Source of the DNA: Verrucomicrobiales bacterium
Lineage (GTDB): Bacteria; Verrucomicrobiota; Verrucomicrobiia; Verrucomicrobiales; DEV007
Assembly: GCA_016795505.1 (NCBI GenBank)
Contig: JAEUHH010000064.1
Location: forward strand, 1-64,000
Length of the DNA: 64,000 nucleotides
Reading direction: 5' to 3'
A program made the position numbers and the translations under genes. The notes beneath the pieces are model-generated. The model ran no database searches and was not told the origin of the DNA. It worked only from the letters and a program-made list of their open reading frames with translations. Below, piece after piece: positions 33,407 to 42,645 of the stretch. How positions within the stretch are numbered: the stretch's first letter is position 1; each line of letters begins with the position of its first letter.

Positions 33407-34546
33407 ATGCAGACCCCCGTCCGACTCCTCCTCGCGCTCCTCGCCTTCATCCCCGCTGCGGCCCCGGCCCAACAGGCCGATGCCGACGGCTTCCGCCCCC
33501 TGTTCAATGGCCGCGACCTCACCGGCTGGGTCGTCGTCAATACCGCCCCGTCCACCTGGTCTTTCAACGAAGACGGCTACCTCGTCTGCTCCGGCAAGCC
33601 CATCGGCGAGATCCGCACCGAGCGGATGTATCAGAATTTCATCCTCGAGCTGGAGTGGCGTCACCTCAAGCCCCGCGGCAATGCCGGCATCTTCGTCTGG
33701 GCCGATGACATCACCGCCCGCGGTCAGCCCTTTCACCGCGGCATCGAAGTCCAGGTCCTGGAAAATGCCTACGGCCAGAGCCAGGGCCACACCACCCACG
33801 GCGACATCTTCCCCATCCACGGCGCCACCATGACGCCCGAGAATGGCCGCGGCGGCGGACGCGCCTTTCCCACCGAGGAGCGGTCCAAGCCCAGCCCGGA
33901 GTGGAATCACTACCGCATCGAGTGCCGCGACGGCGAGATCTCCCTAGCCGTCAATGGCAAGGTCGTCACCCGCGGCCGCGACTGCCTGCCCCGCAAAGGC
34001 TACCTCTGCATCGAGTCCGAGGGCGGCATCGTCCACTACCGGAATGTCCGCATCAAAGAGCTGCCCGACACGCCCATCGACCCCGCCCACGTCGCCATCG
34101 CCGCCCGCGGCTACCGCAGCCTCTACACCGGCGTCGATCTCAGCGGCTGGAAGACCGCCGGCGAGGGCTGGAAATCCGCCGATTGGGTCCTCGCCAGCCA
34201 GGCCGGCGCCGCGCCGCTGGTCGGCGAGACCGCCCTCGACGGCGACGTCGGCTTTGTCGTCGATTTCAAATTGGCCAAAGAGTCCGGCCAGCCCCGCTAC
34301 GGCATCCGCGGCGCCACCCTGGCCCTGACCCATCCCCGCCTCGCCCCCCTGCTGGAGGAGACCGGGCGGTGGAATCGCCTCGAGGGCACCCTCACCGGCG
34401 ACCGCCTGACCCTGCATCTCAATGGCAAGCCCGTCCCTGATCCCGACGCCCTGCTCACCCCCGGCGCGACCACCGGTCCCGTGACGCTCACGCCCGACGG
34501 CCCCATGGACTGGGCCAATATCTACGTCCGCGACCTCAAACCCTGA
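33407..34546 (+). CDS. secreted DUF1080 protein, two-domain form
   Basis: 379 residues from the ATG at 33407, with a signal peptide to about residue 22 (A-P-A). A first DUF1080 domain begins F-R-P-L-F-N-G-R-D-L-T-G-W and ends near 215 (Y-R-N-V-R-I-K-E-L). A second, shorter copy starts with Y-R-S-L-Y-T-G-V-D-L-S-G-W and ends with I-Y-V-R-D-L-K-P. Two tandem domains distinguish it from the 229-residue protein at 2.8 kb. A 3-keto-glycoside hydrolase or glycan-binding role is inferred from the family. Confidence 0.88.
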   Translation: MQTPVRLLLALLAFIPAAAPAQQADADGFRPLFNGRDLTGWVVVNTAPSTWSFNEDGYLVCSGKPIGEIRTERMYQNFILELEWRHLKPRGNAGIFVWADDITARGQPFHRGIEVQVLENAYGQSQGHTTHGDIFPIHGATMTPENGRGGGRAFPTEERSKPSPEWNHYRIECRDGEISLAVNGKVVTRGRDCLPRKGYLCIESEGGIVHYRNVRIKELPDTPIDPAHVAIAARGYRSLYTGVDLSGWKTAGEGWKSADWVLASQAGAAPLVGETALDGDVGFVVDFKLAKESGQPRYGIRGATLALTHPRLAPLLEETGRWNRLEGTLTGDRLTLHLNGKPVPDPDALLTPGATTGPVTLTPDGPMDWANIYVRDLKP

Positions 34547-34563
34547 TCGCCCGGCCCGCGCCG

Positions 34564-34872
34564 GGAGGTTTTGCGTCGCTGCAAGGTCGTTTTGTGGCAG
34601 AACCAGCTCATTTTGCGCCCCTGCAACCCCGGTCCGCGCCACTCCCAGCGCCCGGAGGAAGCTGCAATCTCGCGTTGTCGGGGTGCAAAATCGTTTTGTC
34701 GCAGCGCAAAATCGTTTTGTCGTGGCGCAGCATCGGTCTGCGACTCTCCCAGGCACCTTGCAGCCCCGCAAAATCCCTTTGTCGCCGCGCAAAATGACCG
34801 GGCAGCGACGCAGAGCCCTCTTGCCGTGCCCCCCGACCTCCCTGCAGGACGACAAAACCTCCCTGCGCCGAC
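34564..34872. repeat. array of 21-bp hairpin units in two opposed arms
   Basis: The right arm (34664-34872) holds about ten units in 21-bp register (one step is 20 bp). The best two share GCAAAATCGTTTTGTCG at 34685 and 34706. Each good unit contains the small inverted repeat CAAAA-TCG-TTTTG. The left arm (34564-34616) holds two full units and one partial unit in the opposite orientation, also 21 bp apart. No gene is supported here. Because 21 is a multiple of 3, every frame shows seven-residue periodicity, so decay from a repeat-coding gene is an alternative. Confidence 0.8.
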
Positions 34873-34918
34873 CTCCCCAGCCGTCAAAACAGACCGTCCC
34901 GCCGCCCTCGCCCGGCAC

Positions 34919-34968
34919 GTTCCGATGCAACAGGGTACCATCTCCGATGCAACAGGGTCTGATCGGAG
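34919..34968. repeat. dispersed 22-bp-module repeat, head-to-tail copy C
   Basis: Two direct 22-bp units (34921-34942 and 34943-34964) begin TCCGATGCAACAGGGT and differ only in their last six bases. A degraded unit with the same GGGTCTGATCGGA end lies near 35181-35205. The remaining bases up to the arsC end at 35221 show nothing recognisable. Confidence 0.9.
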
Positions 34969-35220
34969 TGCCGCGGGATGAAGCGCGTGCATCGGACGAC
35001 CGGACCGGTGAGCGCAACGTCGAGGCGAGGATGAGCAGCGGGCCGCTGAGATTCTGATCCCCACCCGTCGGCTCTCAACCGTTCGGGAGTTTTCATCCAT
35101 CTCCGCGGCCTTCTGCTCCTCCGCGTCTCTGTGGTTAAAAGCACGCGTTGCTCCGCACGCAAGGCGTTCACCTTCCTGAATCCGTGCCGCACGGGTCTGA
35201 TCGGAAGGCCGACTGGCGAC

Positions 35221-35655
35221 TCACCCCCGCCCGTCGAGCCGGCCGGCGGCGTAGGCTTCGAAAACCCGGCGGATCTCGTCGCGGACGCGGCGGAAGACGG
35301 CGAGCTGGGCCGCCTCGTCGCCCTCGGCATGGGCGGGGTCGTCGAAGCCCCAGTGGTGGCGGTTCAGTTGGCCGGGAAACGTAGGACAGGCCTGGTCGGC
35401 ATTCCCGCAGACGGTGATGACGGTCTCGACATCCTGGGTGAGGAATTCGTCGAGGTGCTTCGACCGGTGGCCGGAGAGATCGATGCCGATCTCGTCCATG
35501 ACCCGGATGGCGAGGGGATGCACATAGCCGGCCGGCCGGGATCCGGCACTGGCGACGGTGAGACCGCTGTCGGGACCGAGCGCGGCGCGCAGGATGCCCT
35601 CGGCGAGATGGGAGCGGCAGGAATTGCCGGTGCAGAGGATGAGGATGGTGGACAT
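35221..35655 (-). CDS. arsC: arsenate reductase, thioredoxin-coupled type
   Basis: 144 residues of the low-molecular-weight phosphatase fold. The P-loop is C-T-G-N-S-C-R-S with Cys8 as nucleophile. Cys83 and Cys90 lie 7 residues apart, matching the shuttle pair of the staphylococcal arsenate reductase (Cys82, Cys89). It should reduce arsenate to arsenite using thioredoxin. It is encoded 34 bp after an aquaporin gene and in the same direction, as in aqpS-arsC arsenic systems. No arsR-type repressor gene is present nearby. Confidence 0.92.
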   Translation of the reverse strand: MSTILILCTGNSCRSHLAEGILRAALGPDSGLTVASAGSRPAGYVHPLAIRVMDEIGIDLSGHRSKHLDEFLTQDVETVITVCGNADQACPTFPGQLNRHHWGFDDPAHAEGDEAAQLAVFRRVRDEIRRVFEAYAAGRLDGRG

Positions 35656-35689
35656 GGGTTGACGGGAGTGATCAGCCGCAGCGGCGGCA

Positions 35690-36340
35690 TCAGACGTGGG
35701 GTTCGCGCACGGCGCGGCACAGCGGTACGGCGACGAGGGCGCCGATGACGGGCGCGGTGAGATAGATCCAGAGATGATCGAGATGCCCGGAGACCAGCGC
35801 CGGGGCGAGGGAGCGGGCGGGATTCATCGACGCGCCGCAGATGGGGCCGGCGAAGAGGGCCTCCAGGGCGATGACGGCGCCGATGGCGATGCCGGCGGTG
35901 ATGCCTTTTTCCCGGGCACCGGTGGAGACGCTGAGGATGGTGAGCATGAGCATGGCGGTGAGGATGATCTCCAGCACGAAGCTCTGCAGGGGAGGGCCGG
36001 CCGGCAGGGTGGCGCCGAGGGAGGTGGTATCAGCCGGAAAGAGTAGCCTCAGCGTGCCGCTGGCGGCGATGGCTCCGATGATCTGGGCCAGGATGTAGCC
36101 GGGCACGTCACGCCAGGGCATGCGGCCGGCGACGGCAAAGCCGAGGGTGACGGCGGGATTCAGATGGGCGCCGCTCACATCGCCAAAGGTGTGGATCATG
36201 GCGAGCACCACGAGACCGAAGGTCAGGGCGATGCCGGGATGCCCGATGGCCCCGCCGCTGGCCTGATCGATGACGATGGCGCCCGTGCCCGCAAAGACGA
36301 GGAAGAAGGTGCCGAGGATTTCCGCGAGGAGCTTTTTCAT
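35690..36340 (-). CDS. aquaporin-family channel, probable arsenite exit route
   Basis: 216 residues from the ATG at 36340. Six membrane segments and both half-helix motifs are present: N-P-A at 61-63 ([10 protein letters not shown]) and N-P-A-R at 173-176, the Arg being the selectivity-filter residue. The length fits MIP channels. Beside arsC it most likely releases arsenite down its gradient, as shown for AqpS of Sinorhizobium, instead of an ArsB/Acr3 pump. Water or glycerol transport alone is the alternative. Confidence 0.93.
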   Translation of the reverse strand: MKKLLAEILGTFFLVFAGTGAIVIDQASGGAIGHPGIALTFGLVVLAMIHTFGDVSGAHLNPAVTLGFAVAGRMPWRDVPGYILAQIIGAIAASGTLRLLFPADTTSLGATLPAGPPLQSFVLEIILTAMLMLTILSVSTGAREKGITAGIAIGAVIALEALFAGPICGASMNPARSLAPALVSGHLDHLWIYLTAPVIGALVAVPLCRAVREPHV

Positions 36341-36623
36341 AATGAAGTGGGAGCGGGGAAAGTGGGTCGGAGAGCCGGGATGCGCCAGTGACTTTTTCAC
36401 CCGATCCGGGACGGGGAGGGATGGGCGCGGGCTGTGAAAAGTGTCTTGGCATCGGGGTTAGCCGGATGGGCGCGGCCACTCTGCAACGAAGTTTTCACAT
36501 GCCAATATCGTCGCTGAAAAGGTCATGATTCGGCGGCGGCGATGCGGGAAAGGGTGAGCGCGCCGGACGGCATGTCGTCATCTGGCTCAATCCAACCAAC
36601 TGTAACCCGATCCAAAAAAGTCG

Positions 36624-38162
36624 ATGAAATCCCAACTGACCATCGCCCTGGGCGCCGCGCTTGCCGCTGCTCCCGCTCTCCAGGCTGGTACTGACACGTG
36701 GTTCACGCCGCTGACTCAGTCCGCCCCCGTCGTTGCTCCCAATGCCCTTGAGGAACTTTCCGCCCCGTGGGTGACCCCCGCTGGCATCCAACAAATCAAC
36801 TGGGTCAGCCTCGCCGAGGTTGAAAACACCGTGCTGAGCCCCGGTCAGTCCATCGTCCGGGTGCCGGGTATGGGTACTAGTGCGTCGATGTTCGACATGC
36901 TGGCGACCAACCCGCATGGCACTCATCTGTTCATTCCCCATGAGACTCCTGTCGGTGCCGGTGTGAGCCGTTACGACATCTACGCCAACAAGACGGAAGT
37001 GCTCTTCAAGGGGGACACCGGTGGTCTGAGCAACAACTGGGCGAATGACTGGGGTGCCTTCGACCCTTGCCGCTGGACACCGCACGGCACGCTGTTCCTC
37101 GCCGAGGAGTGGGCCGGTCGTGGTCGCGTGATCGAGGTGCTGAACCCGATGGCCGACCTGTCCGTGGAATCCATCCAGATCCGTGAGTTGGACCGCATCC
37201 CGAACGTTTCGCACGAGGGGATCAACTTCAGCAACAAGTTCAAGAACACCATCTACTTCATCGACGAGTGGAACTCGGGTTCGATCTACAAGATGGTGCT
37301 GAGCGACCGCAAGGATTTCACGGCGCCGGCTCAGGTGTTCGTCCTCTCTGTGGATGCGTTCCTCTCTACCGGCGGTGTCCCGGCCAACAACTACAATGAA
37401 GGCCCAAATGCCACCGCGACCCGCGAAGGCGCCGCCACCTGGGTGCCGCTGACGGACAAACTCGGTGCACCGCTGCCCGGCATCACCGATCCGTTCCGCA
37501 ACGGTCCGACCAACGATCCCCGCACCAACAGCGATACCATGGGTGGTCGCCCGGCCGCCGATGACGCCGGTGGTACGCCTTACGGCCGTCCGGAAGACAT
37601 GACGGTGAGCCGCCTTGCCAATGGCAATGAAGTGCTCTACATCGCGGTGACTTCGGAAAACAAGGTGCTCTCCGTTGAGATCCTCAACACCAACAAGGGT
37701 GTCCACAAGGCCGGCCAAGCGATGGTTCGCACGCTGTGCTCGAACACCGGCACGCCGAAGAACGTCGGCTTCGCTCCGACCACAGGCACGCTGACCGCTC
37801 CCGACAACGTGGCGATCGATGCGCTTGGAAACGTCTATGTGATCGAAGACAACCCGAACAACAGCTCGGTGGGCGGTGACATCTGGTTTGCCCGCGATGT
37901 CGACAACGACGGTGTGGCCGAATCGCTGGATCATTTCCTGAGCCTGCGTGTCAACGGCTGCGAATCGACCGGGATGATCTTCAATCCGGCTGTGCCCACG
38001 GAATTTCACGTTTGCGTGATGCACCCGACCAGCACCGATCTCTCGGTGGTTCCAAACGGTTTCGGTGACGCGGTGTGGACCTTCAACCTGGCGAACATTC
38101 CGAACCAGGACTTCGTCCGGTCGCTGAAGCGTGGCCGCCTGCGCACCCTCACCAACCAGTGA
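36624..38162 (+). CDS. secreted DUF839/PhoX-like beta-propeller protein
   Basis: 512 residues with a signal peptide (cleavage after A-L-Q-A near residue 21). The body resembles DUF839/PhoX-type proteins: H-E-G-I-N-F, Y-F-I-D-E-W-N-S-G-S-I-Y-K, G-R-P-E-D-M-T-V, and P-D-N-V-A-I-D-A-L-G-N-V-Y-V-I-E-D. The metal-ligand Glu positions of PhoX cannot be assigned confidently. PhoX enzymes are calcium/iron alkaline phosphatases. Codon choice seems to use more T-ending codons than the neighbours. A terminator-like hairpin follows, then a cytochrome gene. Confidence 0.8.
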   Translation: MKSQLTIALGAALAAAPALQAGTDTWFTPLTQSAPVVAPNALEELSAPWVTPAGIQQINWVSLAEVENTVLSPGQSIVRVPGMGTSASMFDMLATNPHGTHLFIPHETPVGAGVSRYDIYANKTEVLFKGDTGGLSNNWANDWGAFDPCRWTPHGTLFLAEEWAGRGRVIEVLNPMADLSVESIQIRELDRIPNVSHEGINFSNKFKNTIYFIDEWNSGSIYKMVLSDRKDFTAPAQVFVLSVDAFLSTGGVPANNYNEGPNATATREGAATWVPLTDKLGAPLPGITDPFRNGPTNDPRTNSDTMGGRPAADDAGGTPYGRPEDMTVSRLANGNEVLYIAVTSENKVLSVEILNTNKGVHKAGQAMVRTLCSNTGTPKNVGFAPTTGTLTAPDNVAIDALGNVYVIEDNPNNSSVGGDIWFARDVDNDGVAESLDHFLSLRVNGCESTGMIFNPAVPTEFHVCVMHPTSTDLSVVPNGFGDAVWTFNLANIPNQDFVRSLKRGRLRTLTNQ

Positions 38163-38238
38163 TGCCCAGTCGCTTTGTCTGCTGCTGCCATGGGGCTTTC
38201 CCTGCCTGTTCATCCAGGTAAGCAAATGCCCTGATCCA

Positions 38239-38270
38239 GAAGGGGCGGTCCTGCGCGGGGCCGCCCCTTT
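38239..38270 (+). terminator. hairpin after the DUF839 gene
   Basis: AAGGGGCGG (38240-38248) pairs with CCGCCCCTT (38261-38269) around a 12-base loop. The T-run is short (three), so termination may be incomplete. Confidence 0.5.
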
Positions 38271-38323
38271 CCAGCAGGCAGGGAGACTGTCGCGCCGAAC
38301 TGCCCAGCCCACTTTTTTCCGAC

Positions 38324-40036
38324 ATGATGACTCGATCCACGTTCGTCCGGGCGATCCTGCTGCCCGGTATGCTGTGTCCCTGGCTCGCGGGGATGCCCGC
38401 CCCGGCCCAGGAGCCGGCCTCCACGGGAGGCAAGCCAGTCTATCAGGAACTGCTCGACCACCTGAAGACGCTGGACGGGGTGCTGCCGATGGTGCCGGAG
38501 GTCCACCCGGTCTATACGGTCGCCAATGCCGAGGCGGTGGTGCCGCCGCAGTGCTACACCCGCACTGAGGCGCGGGCGAATCCCTGCTACGTTTGCCATC
38601 AGGACCACATCCCGGGCCGGGAGAACCAGATGAATGACCGGGATCTCCAGGTCGCCTACAGTTTCAGCGAGGTGGGGATGACGAATCAGTGGAAGAATCT
38701 CTTTGAGGACCGCTCCGCCCGGGTGGCGGCGATCGGAGACGACGAGATCCGCCGCTACATCGCGGAGGACAACTACAGTGAGCTGGCCGGCCGGCTGCGG
38801 GAGGTCGATTTCCAGGGATACATCCCCGATCTGAAAAATCTGCAACTCGGCGCGGCCGCGTTCGACGAGGAAGGATTCGCCCGCGATGGCAGCCAGTGGG
38901 TGGCCTTCAACTACAAGCCGTTTCCCAGCACGTTCTGGCCGACCAACGGGTCGACGGATGACGTGATGATCCGACTGGCCGAGCCCTACCGGACCACGAA
39001 GGATGGGACCGAGTCGCGGGACATTTACAAAGCCAATCTGGCCATCCTCGAGGCGGCGATCAAAGGCGTGGACACGATGGGATGTCTGCCGGTGGATGAG
39101 ACAAAGGTCGGCCGGGACCTCGATGGAGACGGCCAGATGGGCATCGCCCGGGAGATTCGCGGCATCCGGGACTGGGTGGGCGCGGCCGAGGGCCATTTCT
39201 TCGACACCCATCTGTATCCCGAGGGCACCGAATTCCTGCACACGGTGCGCTACATCGGCGTCGGGGAGGACGGCACCATCGGCGTGTCGACCCGGATGAA
39301 GGAGGTGCGCTACATGTGGAAGGTGAAGCCCTACATAAAGCCGATGTACGCCCGCAAGTACGATCTGGAAGCTCAGGAAAAGGAGCTGGGCAACCTGCCC
39401 GGCTACAAGAGCATCGGACACCACGGTCTGGACAACGGAAACGGCTGGGCGATCCAGGGATTCATCGAAGACCGCAAGGGCCGGCTGCGCTTTCTGACTC
39501 ATGAGGAGAATTTCTCCTGCATGGGCTGTCACAACTCGGTCGGCTCCACGATCGACAAGACCTTCAGTTTTCCCCGCAAACTCGACGGAGCGGAAGGCTG
39601 GGGCTACATCGACCTGCGCGGCATGCCGGATGCGCCGAGCCAGGGTGAGACGGTGGGTGAGATCGAGCTTTACCTGACCCGCGCGGAAGGGGGCAGCGAA
39701 TTCCGGAACAATGACGAGATGGCGGCGCGGTGGTTCAAGGCCGACGGCACGGTCGATCCGGAGAAGATCCGCCAGGCCAAGGATGTCTATGACCTGATCA
39801 CCCCGTCGCCGGAGCGGGCCATGGCACTGAACAAGGCCTACCGGACGATCGTGGAGGATCAGGACTACATCCATGGCAAGGATGCGGTGCTGACTCCGCC
39901 AGCCAACGTCTACGACAAGATCGACAACAAGACGGCACCGACGCTGCCGGAGGAGAGGACTTACGACTACAACATCCTGCTCGACTGGATCGCCGCCGGC
40001 GGTGGAGCGAAGCAGGCTGAGACGGCCGGGAAGTGA
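38324..40036 (+). CDS. secreted di-heme c-type cytochrome
   Basis: 570 residues. A signal peptide ends near residue 28 (A-P-A-Q). Two heme-binding C-x-x-C-H motifs are present: C-Y-V-C-H at 88-92 and C-M-G-C-H at 399-403. The spacing suggests two separate heme domains, with an intervening region rich in Asp and Gly, including a calcium-loop-like D-L-D-G-D-G-Q-M. No named family was recognised. It follows the DUF839 gene and probably acts in periplasmic electron transfer. Confidence 0.85.
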   Translation: MMTRSTFVRAILLPGMLCPWLAGMPAPAQEPASTGGKPVYQELLDHLKTLDGVLPMVPEVHPVYTVANAEAVVPPQCYTRTEARANPCYVCHQDHIPGRENQMNDRDLQVAYSFSEVGMTNQWKNLFEDRSARVAAIGDDEIRRYIAEDNYSELAGRLREVDFQGYIPDLKNLQLGAAAFDEEGFARDGSQWVAFNYKPFPSTFWPTNGSTDDVMIRLAEPYRTTKDGTESRDIYKANLAILEAAIKGVDTMGCLPVDETKVGRDLDGDGQMGIAREIRGIRDWVGAAEGHFFDTHLYPEGTEFLHTVRYIGVGEDGTIGVSTRMKEVRYMWKVKPYIKPMYARKYDLEAQEKELGNLPGYKSIGHHGLDNGNGWAIQGFIEDRKGRLRFLTHEENFSCMGCHNSVGSTIDKTFSFPRKLDGAEGWGYIDLRGMPDAPSQGETVGEIELYLTRAEGGSEFRNNDEMAARWFKADGTVDPEKIRQAKDVYDLITPSPERAMALNKAYRTIVEDQDYIHGKDAVLTPPANVYDKIDNKTAPTLPEERTYDYNILLDWIAAGGGAKQAETAGK

Positions 40037-40079
40037 GCCGCGGAACAAGAATCGAGAACTGCTGAACTGCTGAAAGACC

Positions 40080-40727
40080 ATGAAGACCCGTCATTTGTTG
40101 ACTTTTTGTGCTGTGATCGCGATCGCCACGGTCGCGGGATTTGTCGCCTTGAAACAACTGGGCCGACCGGGCGTCGATACCGTCAGGAGCCCACTGGCCG
40201 ATTCCGGCGATGCCTCTCCATCGCCGGTTGGTGGCGGAGCCCCATCGGTGGCTTCCACGCTGCCGACCGCCCCGGCGAAACCGGCGGAGGCGCCGCCCGC
40301 GACCGCGGATGCCGCGCCTGAACCGGAGCCGGCCGCCGCGAGCCAAGCGACTACGGACGAGATCTGGACGGAGCGCCTGTCGAGTCTGCTGAACAACGAC
40401 AGCTACAGCGACCTGGAGTTGGGCAACAAGCTGGCGGCGATCGCGGCCGATGGGAACGTGCCGGAATGGGCCAGAGCCCAGGCGATGGCCAACGCCCTGC
40501 TGTTCACCGACGATGCGAATTACGAGAGGGACATGAAGCTGCTCGCGCTGCGGACGGATCTGCCCGAGACGGTCAACGACGTGGTGCTCGACGATCTGAT
40601 CAACCGCGATCCCGAGGTGATCCTGCCCGTGGCCCGGCAGTTCGTCGCCGCGCCAGGGCATCCGCTGGCCGGGGCGATCGAGGAATTTGTGAAATCGGTC
40701 GAGGAGCAGATCGCCGGAGCGAACTGA
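40080..40727 (+). CDS. small membrane-anchored protein of unknown function
   Basis: 215 residues. One N-terminal hydrophobic helix (about 7-25) anchors it, followed by a 65-residue Ala/Pro/Glu-rich linker and a helical C-terminal domain of about 110 residues containing short helical pairs. It starts 43 bp after the cytochrome gene, probably in the same transcript. No known motif. Confidence 0.75.
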   Translation: MKTRHLLTFCAVIAIATVAGFVALKQLGRPGVDTVRSPLADSGDASPSPVGGGAPSVASTLPTAPAKPAEAPPATADAAPEPEPAAASQATTDEIWTERLSSLLNNDSYSDLELGNKLAAIAADGNVPEWARAQAMANALLFTDDANYERDMKLLALRTDLPETVNDVVLDDLINRDPEVILPVARQFVAAPGHPLAGAIEEFVKSVEEQIAGAN

Positions 40728-40786
40728 GGGCAGCCGGAGCGGACCGCTATCCGGGCGTGGGAAAAGCGGAAAATCGAAAAAAGCTT

Positions 40787-40816
40787 TTGTCCTCGGACGG
40801 CGAAGTCCGTTACAAT
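40787..40816 (+). promoter_or_regulatory. promoter with inverted repeat in the spacer
   Basis: TTGTCC (40787-40792), 18-bp spacer and TACAAT (40811-40816). The spacer holds the inverted repeat CGGAC-GGCGAA-GTCCG, a possible operator. The leader to the ATG at 40893 is about 70 nt. Confidence 0.5.
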
Positions 40817-40892
40817 CGCTTTCCCGCGGTTCCGTGACTGCGGGGCGGCGGCTCTTCCCGCCTTCATTCCCCCTACGCACCGTATCCCACCG

Positions 40893-42551
40893 ATGAAATC
40901 CCACGCTTTTCTCCACCGTCCCATCCTCGCGCTGGCCGCCGCCTTGGTGGCTCTCGCCGTCGTCATCCTCCCCTCGCTGCCGGCCCGGGCCGACACGGTG
41001 AAAATGAAGGACGGCAAGGTCCACGAGGGCAAGATCACCGTCGAGGCGAACGACTTCATCAAATTGGAGGTGCAGGTGTCGGCCACGATCAAAAACACGA
41101 TGACGATCCCGCGGGCCGACATCGCCGAGATCGTGAAGGCCGCGCCGGACGATGTGGCGCTCAATGACCTGCGCAAGCAATTGCCGGCGCCCTCGCTGAT
41201 GACGGCGGAGGCCTATCGCACGATGATTGAAAAGGGGCCGAAGGCTTTCCTGACCCAGTTCCCCGCCAGCCGGCACAAGCCCGAGGTGGAGAAGATGCTG
41301 GCCGACCTGTCGGCCGAGTTGGACAAGGTGGAGCGCGGCGGTTTGAAGATCGATGGCGATTGGATCTCGGCTCAGGATCGCAAGCAGTTCGAGGCGTTGA
41401 CGGAATCGCGCATCCGCCTGGTTTCGTTCCGTCGCAACGCGGCGCAGCGCAGCTTCATTGGGGCGATGCGGGACTTTGAGGTCCTGGAAGAGCAATACTA
41501 TGGCACCCCGGCTTTTGCCACGGCTCTGGGCGAGGCCAAGCAACTGTTGCCGGCTTTCGGCTCGCTGGTGCAGCAGTCCCTGGGCAGTGTGGCGGTCCGC
41601 AATGAGCAGTGGGAGCGCGACAAGGGCGTCCTCGACGAGGTGGCCCGTGCCCAGGTCGAGGCGGCTCGCGCCCAGGAACTGGCCAATTTCAAGGTGGCGA
41701 ATGACCGCGAAAAGGCTGCCGGGGTGAAGTGGATGACGATCAACAACAACGACGCCACCAGCCTGAACGCTGCCCTGACGCTGATCAAGACGGAGCTGGA
41801 TCGAATCGGCAAGTTCAACGTGGAGAGCCTGACCCAAATGGGTGAGCAACTGGTGGCCGCGGACAAACTGATCGCCGAGGGCAAGCTGGTCGAGGCGCGG
41901 GAAGCGATCGCCAAGGCGGCCGCAGCCGATGCCGAGGCCGCCAAGGCTGCCGGATCGAAGGGCGGCGGTAGCAGCAGCAGCAGCAGCCGTTCGAGCAAAA
42001 GTTCCAAAGCCGGATCCAAGCCGGGTTCTTACATCGCGGCGCTGAATGCCAAAATCGCTGAAGCCGAAGCAGCGACCAAGTTGGCGGCGGAGCAGGCGGC
42101 CACGGCGGCGGCCGGCGCCCAGGCGGCGAACACGGTGGCGGGTTCCCAGCCAGCAGTGGCGCTGCAGGCTCCCGGCGAGGCGGCGGAGGTGGCCAAGGAC
42201 GGCGAAGCCGCCGCTCCGAAAGCCGGCGGCCTGGCCGATCTGATGGCGACGGGAGCAAAAGCCGAAGGGGAAAAAGGCAAGGGCGAGCCGACCAAGGATG
42301 GCGATGCCGATGGCAAATCGGGTGCGAAGAAATCCGCCTCATCCTCCAAGAAGAAGGCTCCCGCCAGTGACGACGACGAAGACATGGCTGCCGAGGACGA
42401 TGCCGGTGCCGACGACGCCGAACCGGTCGACGATGGCGAGGGCGGTGGACTTTCCTTCACGCTGATCATGCAGATCGTCGCCGGGGTGATGGTGCTGGTC
42501 CTCGTGGTGCTGAAGGTGGCCGGCATCGGCGGCAAGAAGAAAGAGGAGTGA
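40893..42551 (+). CDS. secreted protein with C-terminal membrane anchor and low-complexity regions
   Basis: 552 residues. A signal peptide (cleavage after A-R-A near residue 33) leads to an N-terminal domain beginning D-T-V-K-M-K-D-G-K-V-H-E-G-K-I-T, a short beta motif seen in verrucomicrobial envelope proteins. Long Ala/Glu helices, a Ser-rich tract near 355-370 and an acidic Asp/Glu-rich tract near 490-515 precede a membrane helix (about 520-543) and a Lys/Glu tail. It may bridge compartments. Function unknown. Confidence 0.8.
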   Translation: MKSHAFLHRPILALAAALVALAVVILPSLPARADTVKMKDGKVHEGKITVEANDFIKLEVQVSATIKNTMTIPRADIAEIVKAAPDDVALNDLRKQLPAPSLMTAEAYRTMIEKGPKAFLTQFPASRHKPEVEKMLADLSAELDKVERGGLKIDGDWISAQDRKQFEALTESRIRLVSFRRNAAQRSFIGAMRDFEVLEEQYYGTPAFATALGEAKQLLPAFGSLVQQSLGSVAVRNEQWERDKGVLDEVARAQVEAARAQELANFKVANDREKAAGVKWMTINNNDATSLNAALTLIKTELDRIGKFNVESLTQMGEQLVAADKLIAEGKLVEAREAIAKAAAADAEAAKAAGSKGGGSSSSSSRSSKSSKAGSKPGSYIAALNAKIAEAEAATKLAAEQAATAAAGAQAANTVAGSQPAVALQAPGEAAEVAKDGEAAAPKAGGLADLMATGAKAEGEKGKGEPTKDGDADGKSGAKKSASSSKKKAPASDDDEDMAAEDDAGADDAEPVDDGEGGGLSFTLIMQIVAGVMVLVLVVLKVAGIGGKKKEE

Positions 42552-42612
42552 GACGGGTTGCCTGTCCGGGCGGGTGGCTGTGGCAAAACGTCGCAGGTAT
42601 CCGGTTCGGAAA

Positions 42613-42640
42613 TTGCGGGGGCGGGATCGGTGGGTATAGT
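42613..42640 (+). promoter_or_regulatory. hisB promoter, leaderless geometry
   Basis: TTGCGG (42613-42618), 16-bp spacer and TATAGT (42635-42640), only 5 nt before the ATG at 42646. No Shine-Dalgarno sequence fits in the gap. Confidence 0.6.
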
Positions 42641-42645
42641 GGCCC

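Noticed and set aside
34685-34722. CRISPR array suggested by two identical 17-bp repeats
   Set aside because: The units are 21 bp apart with no unique spacers of usual length, and degenerate units continue in register; no cas genes are present in the window.
36495-38312. 605-residue open frame on the minus strand opposite the DUF839 gene
   Set aside because: The plus-strand frame has a signal peptide and family motifs; the opposite frame is a shadow of high GC coding and has no recognisable domain.
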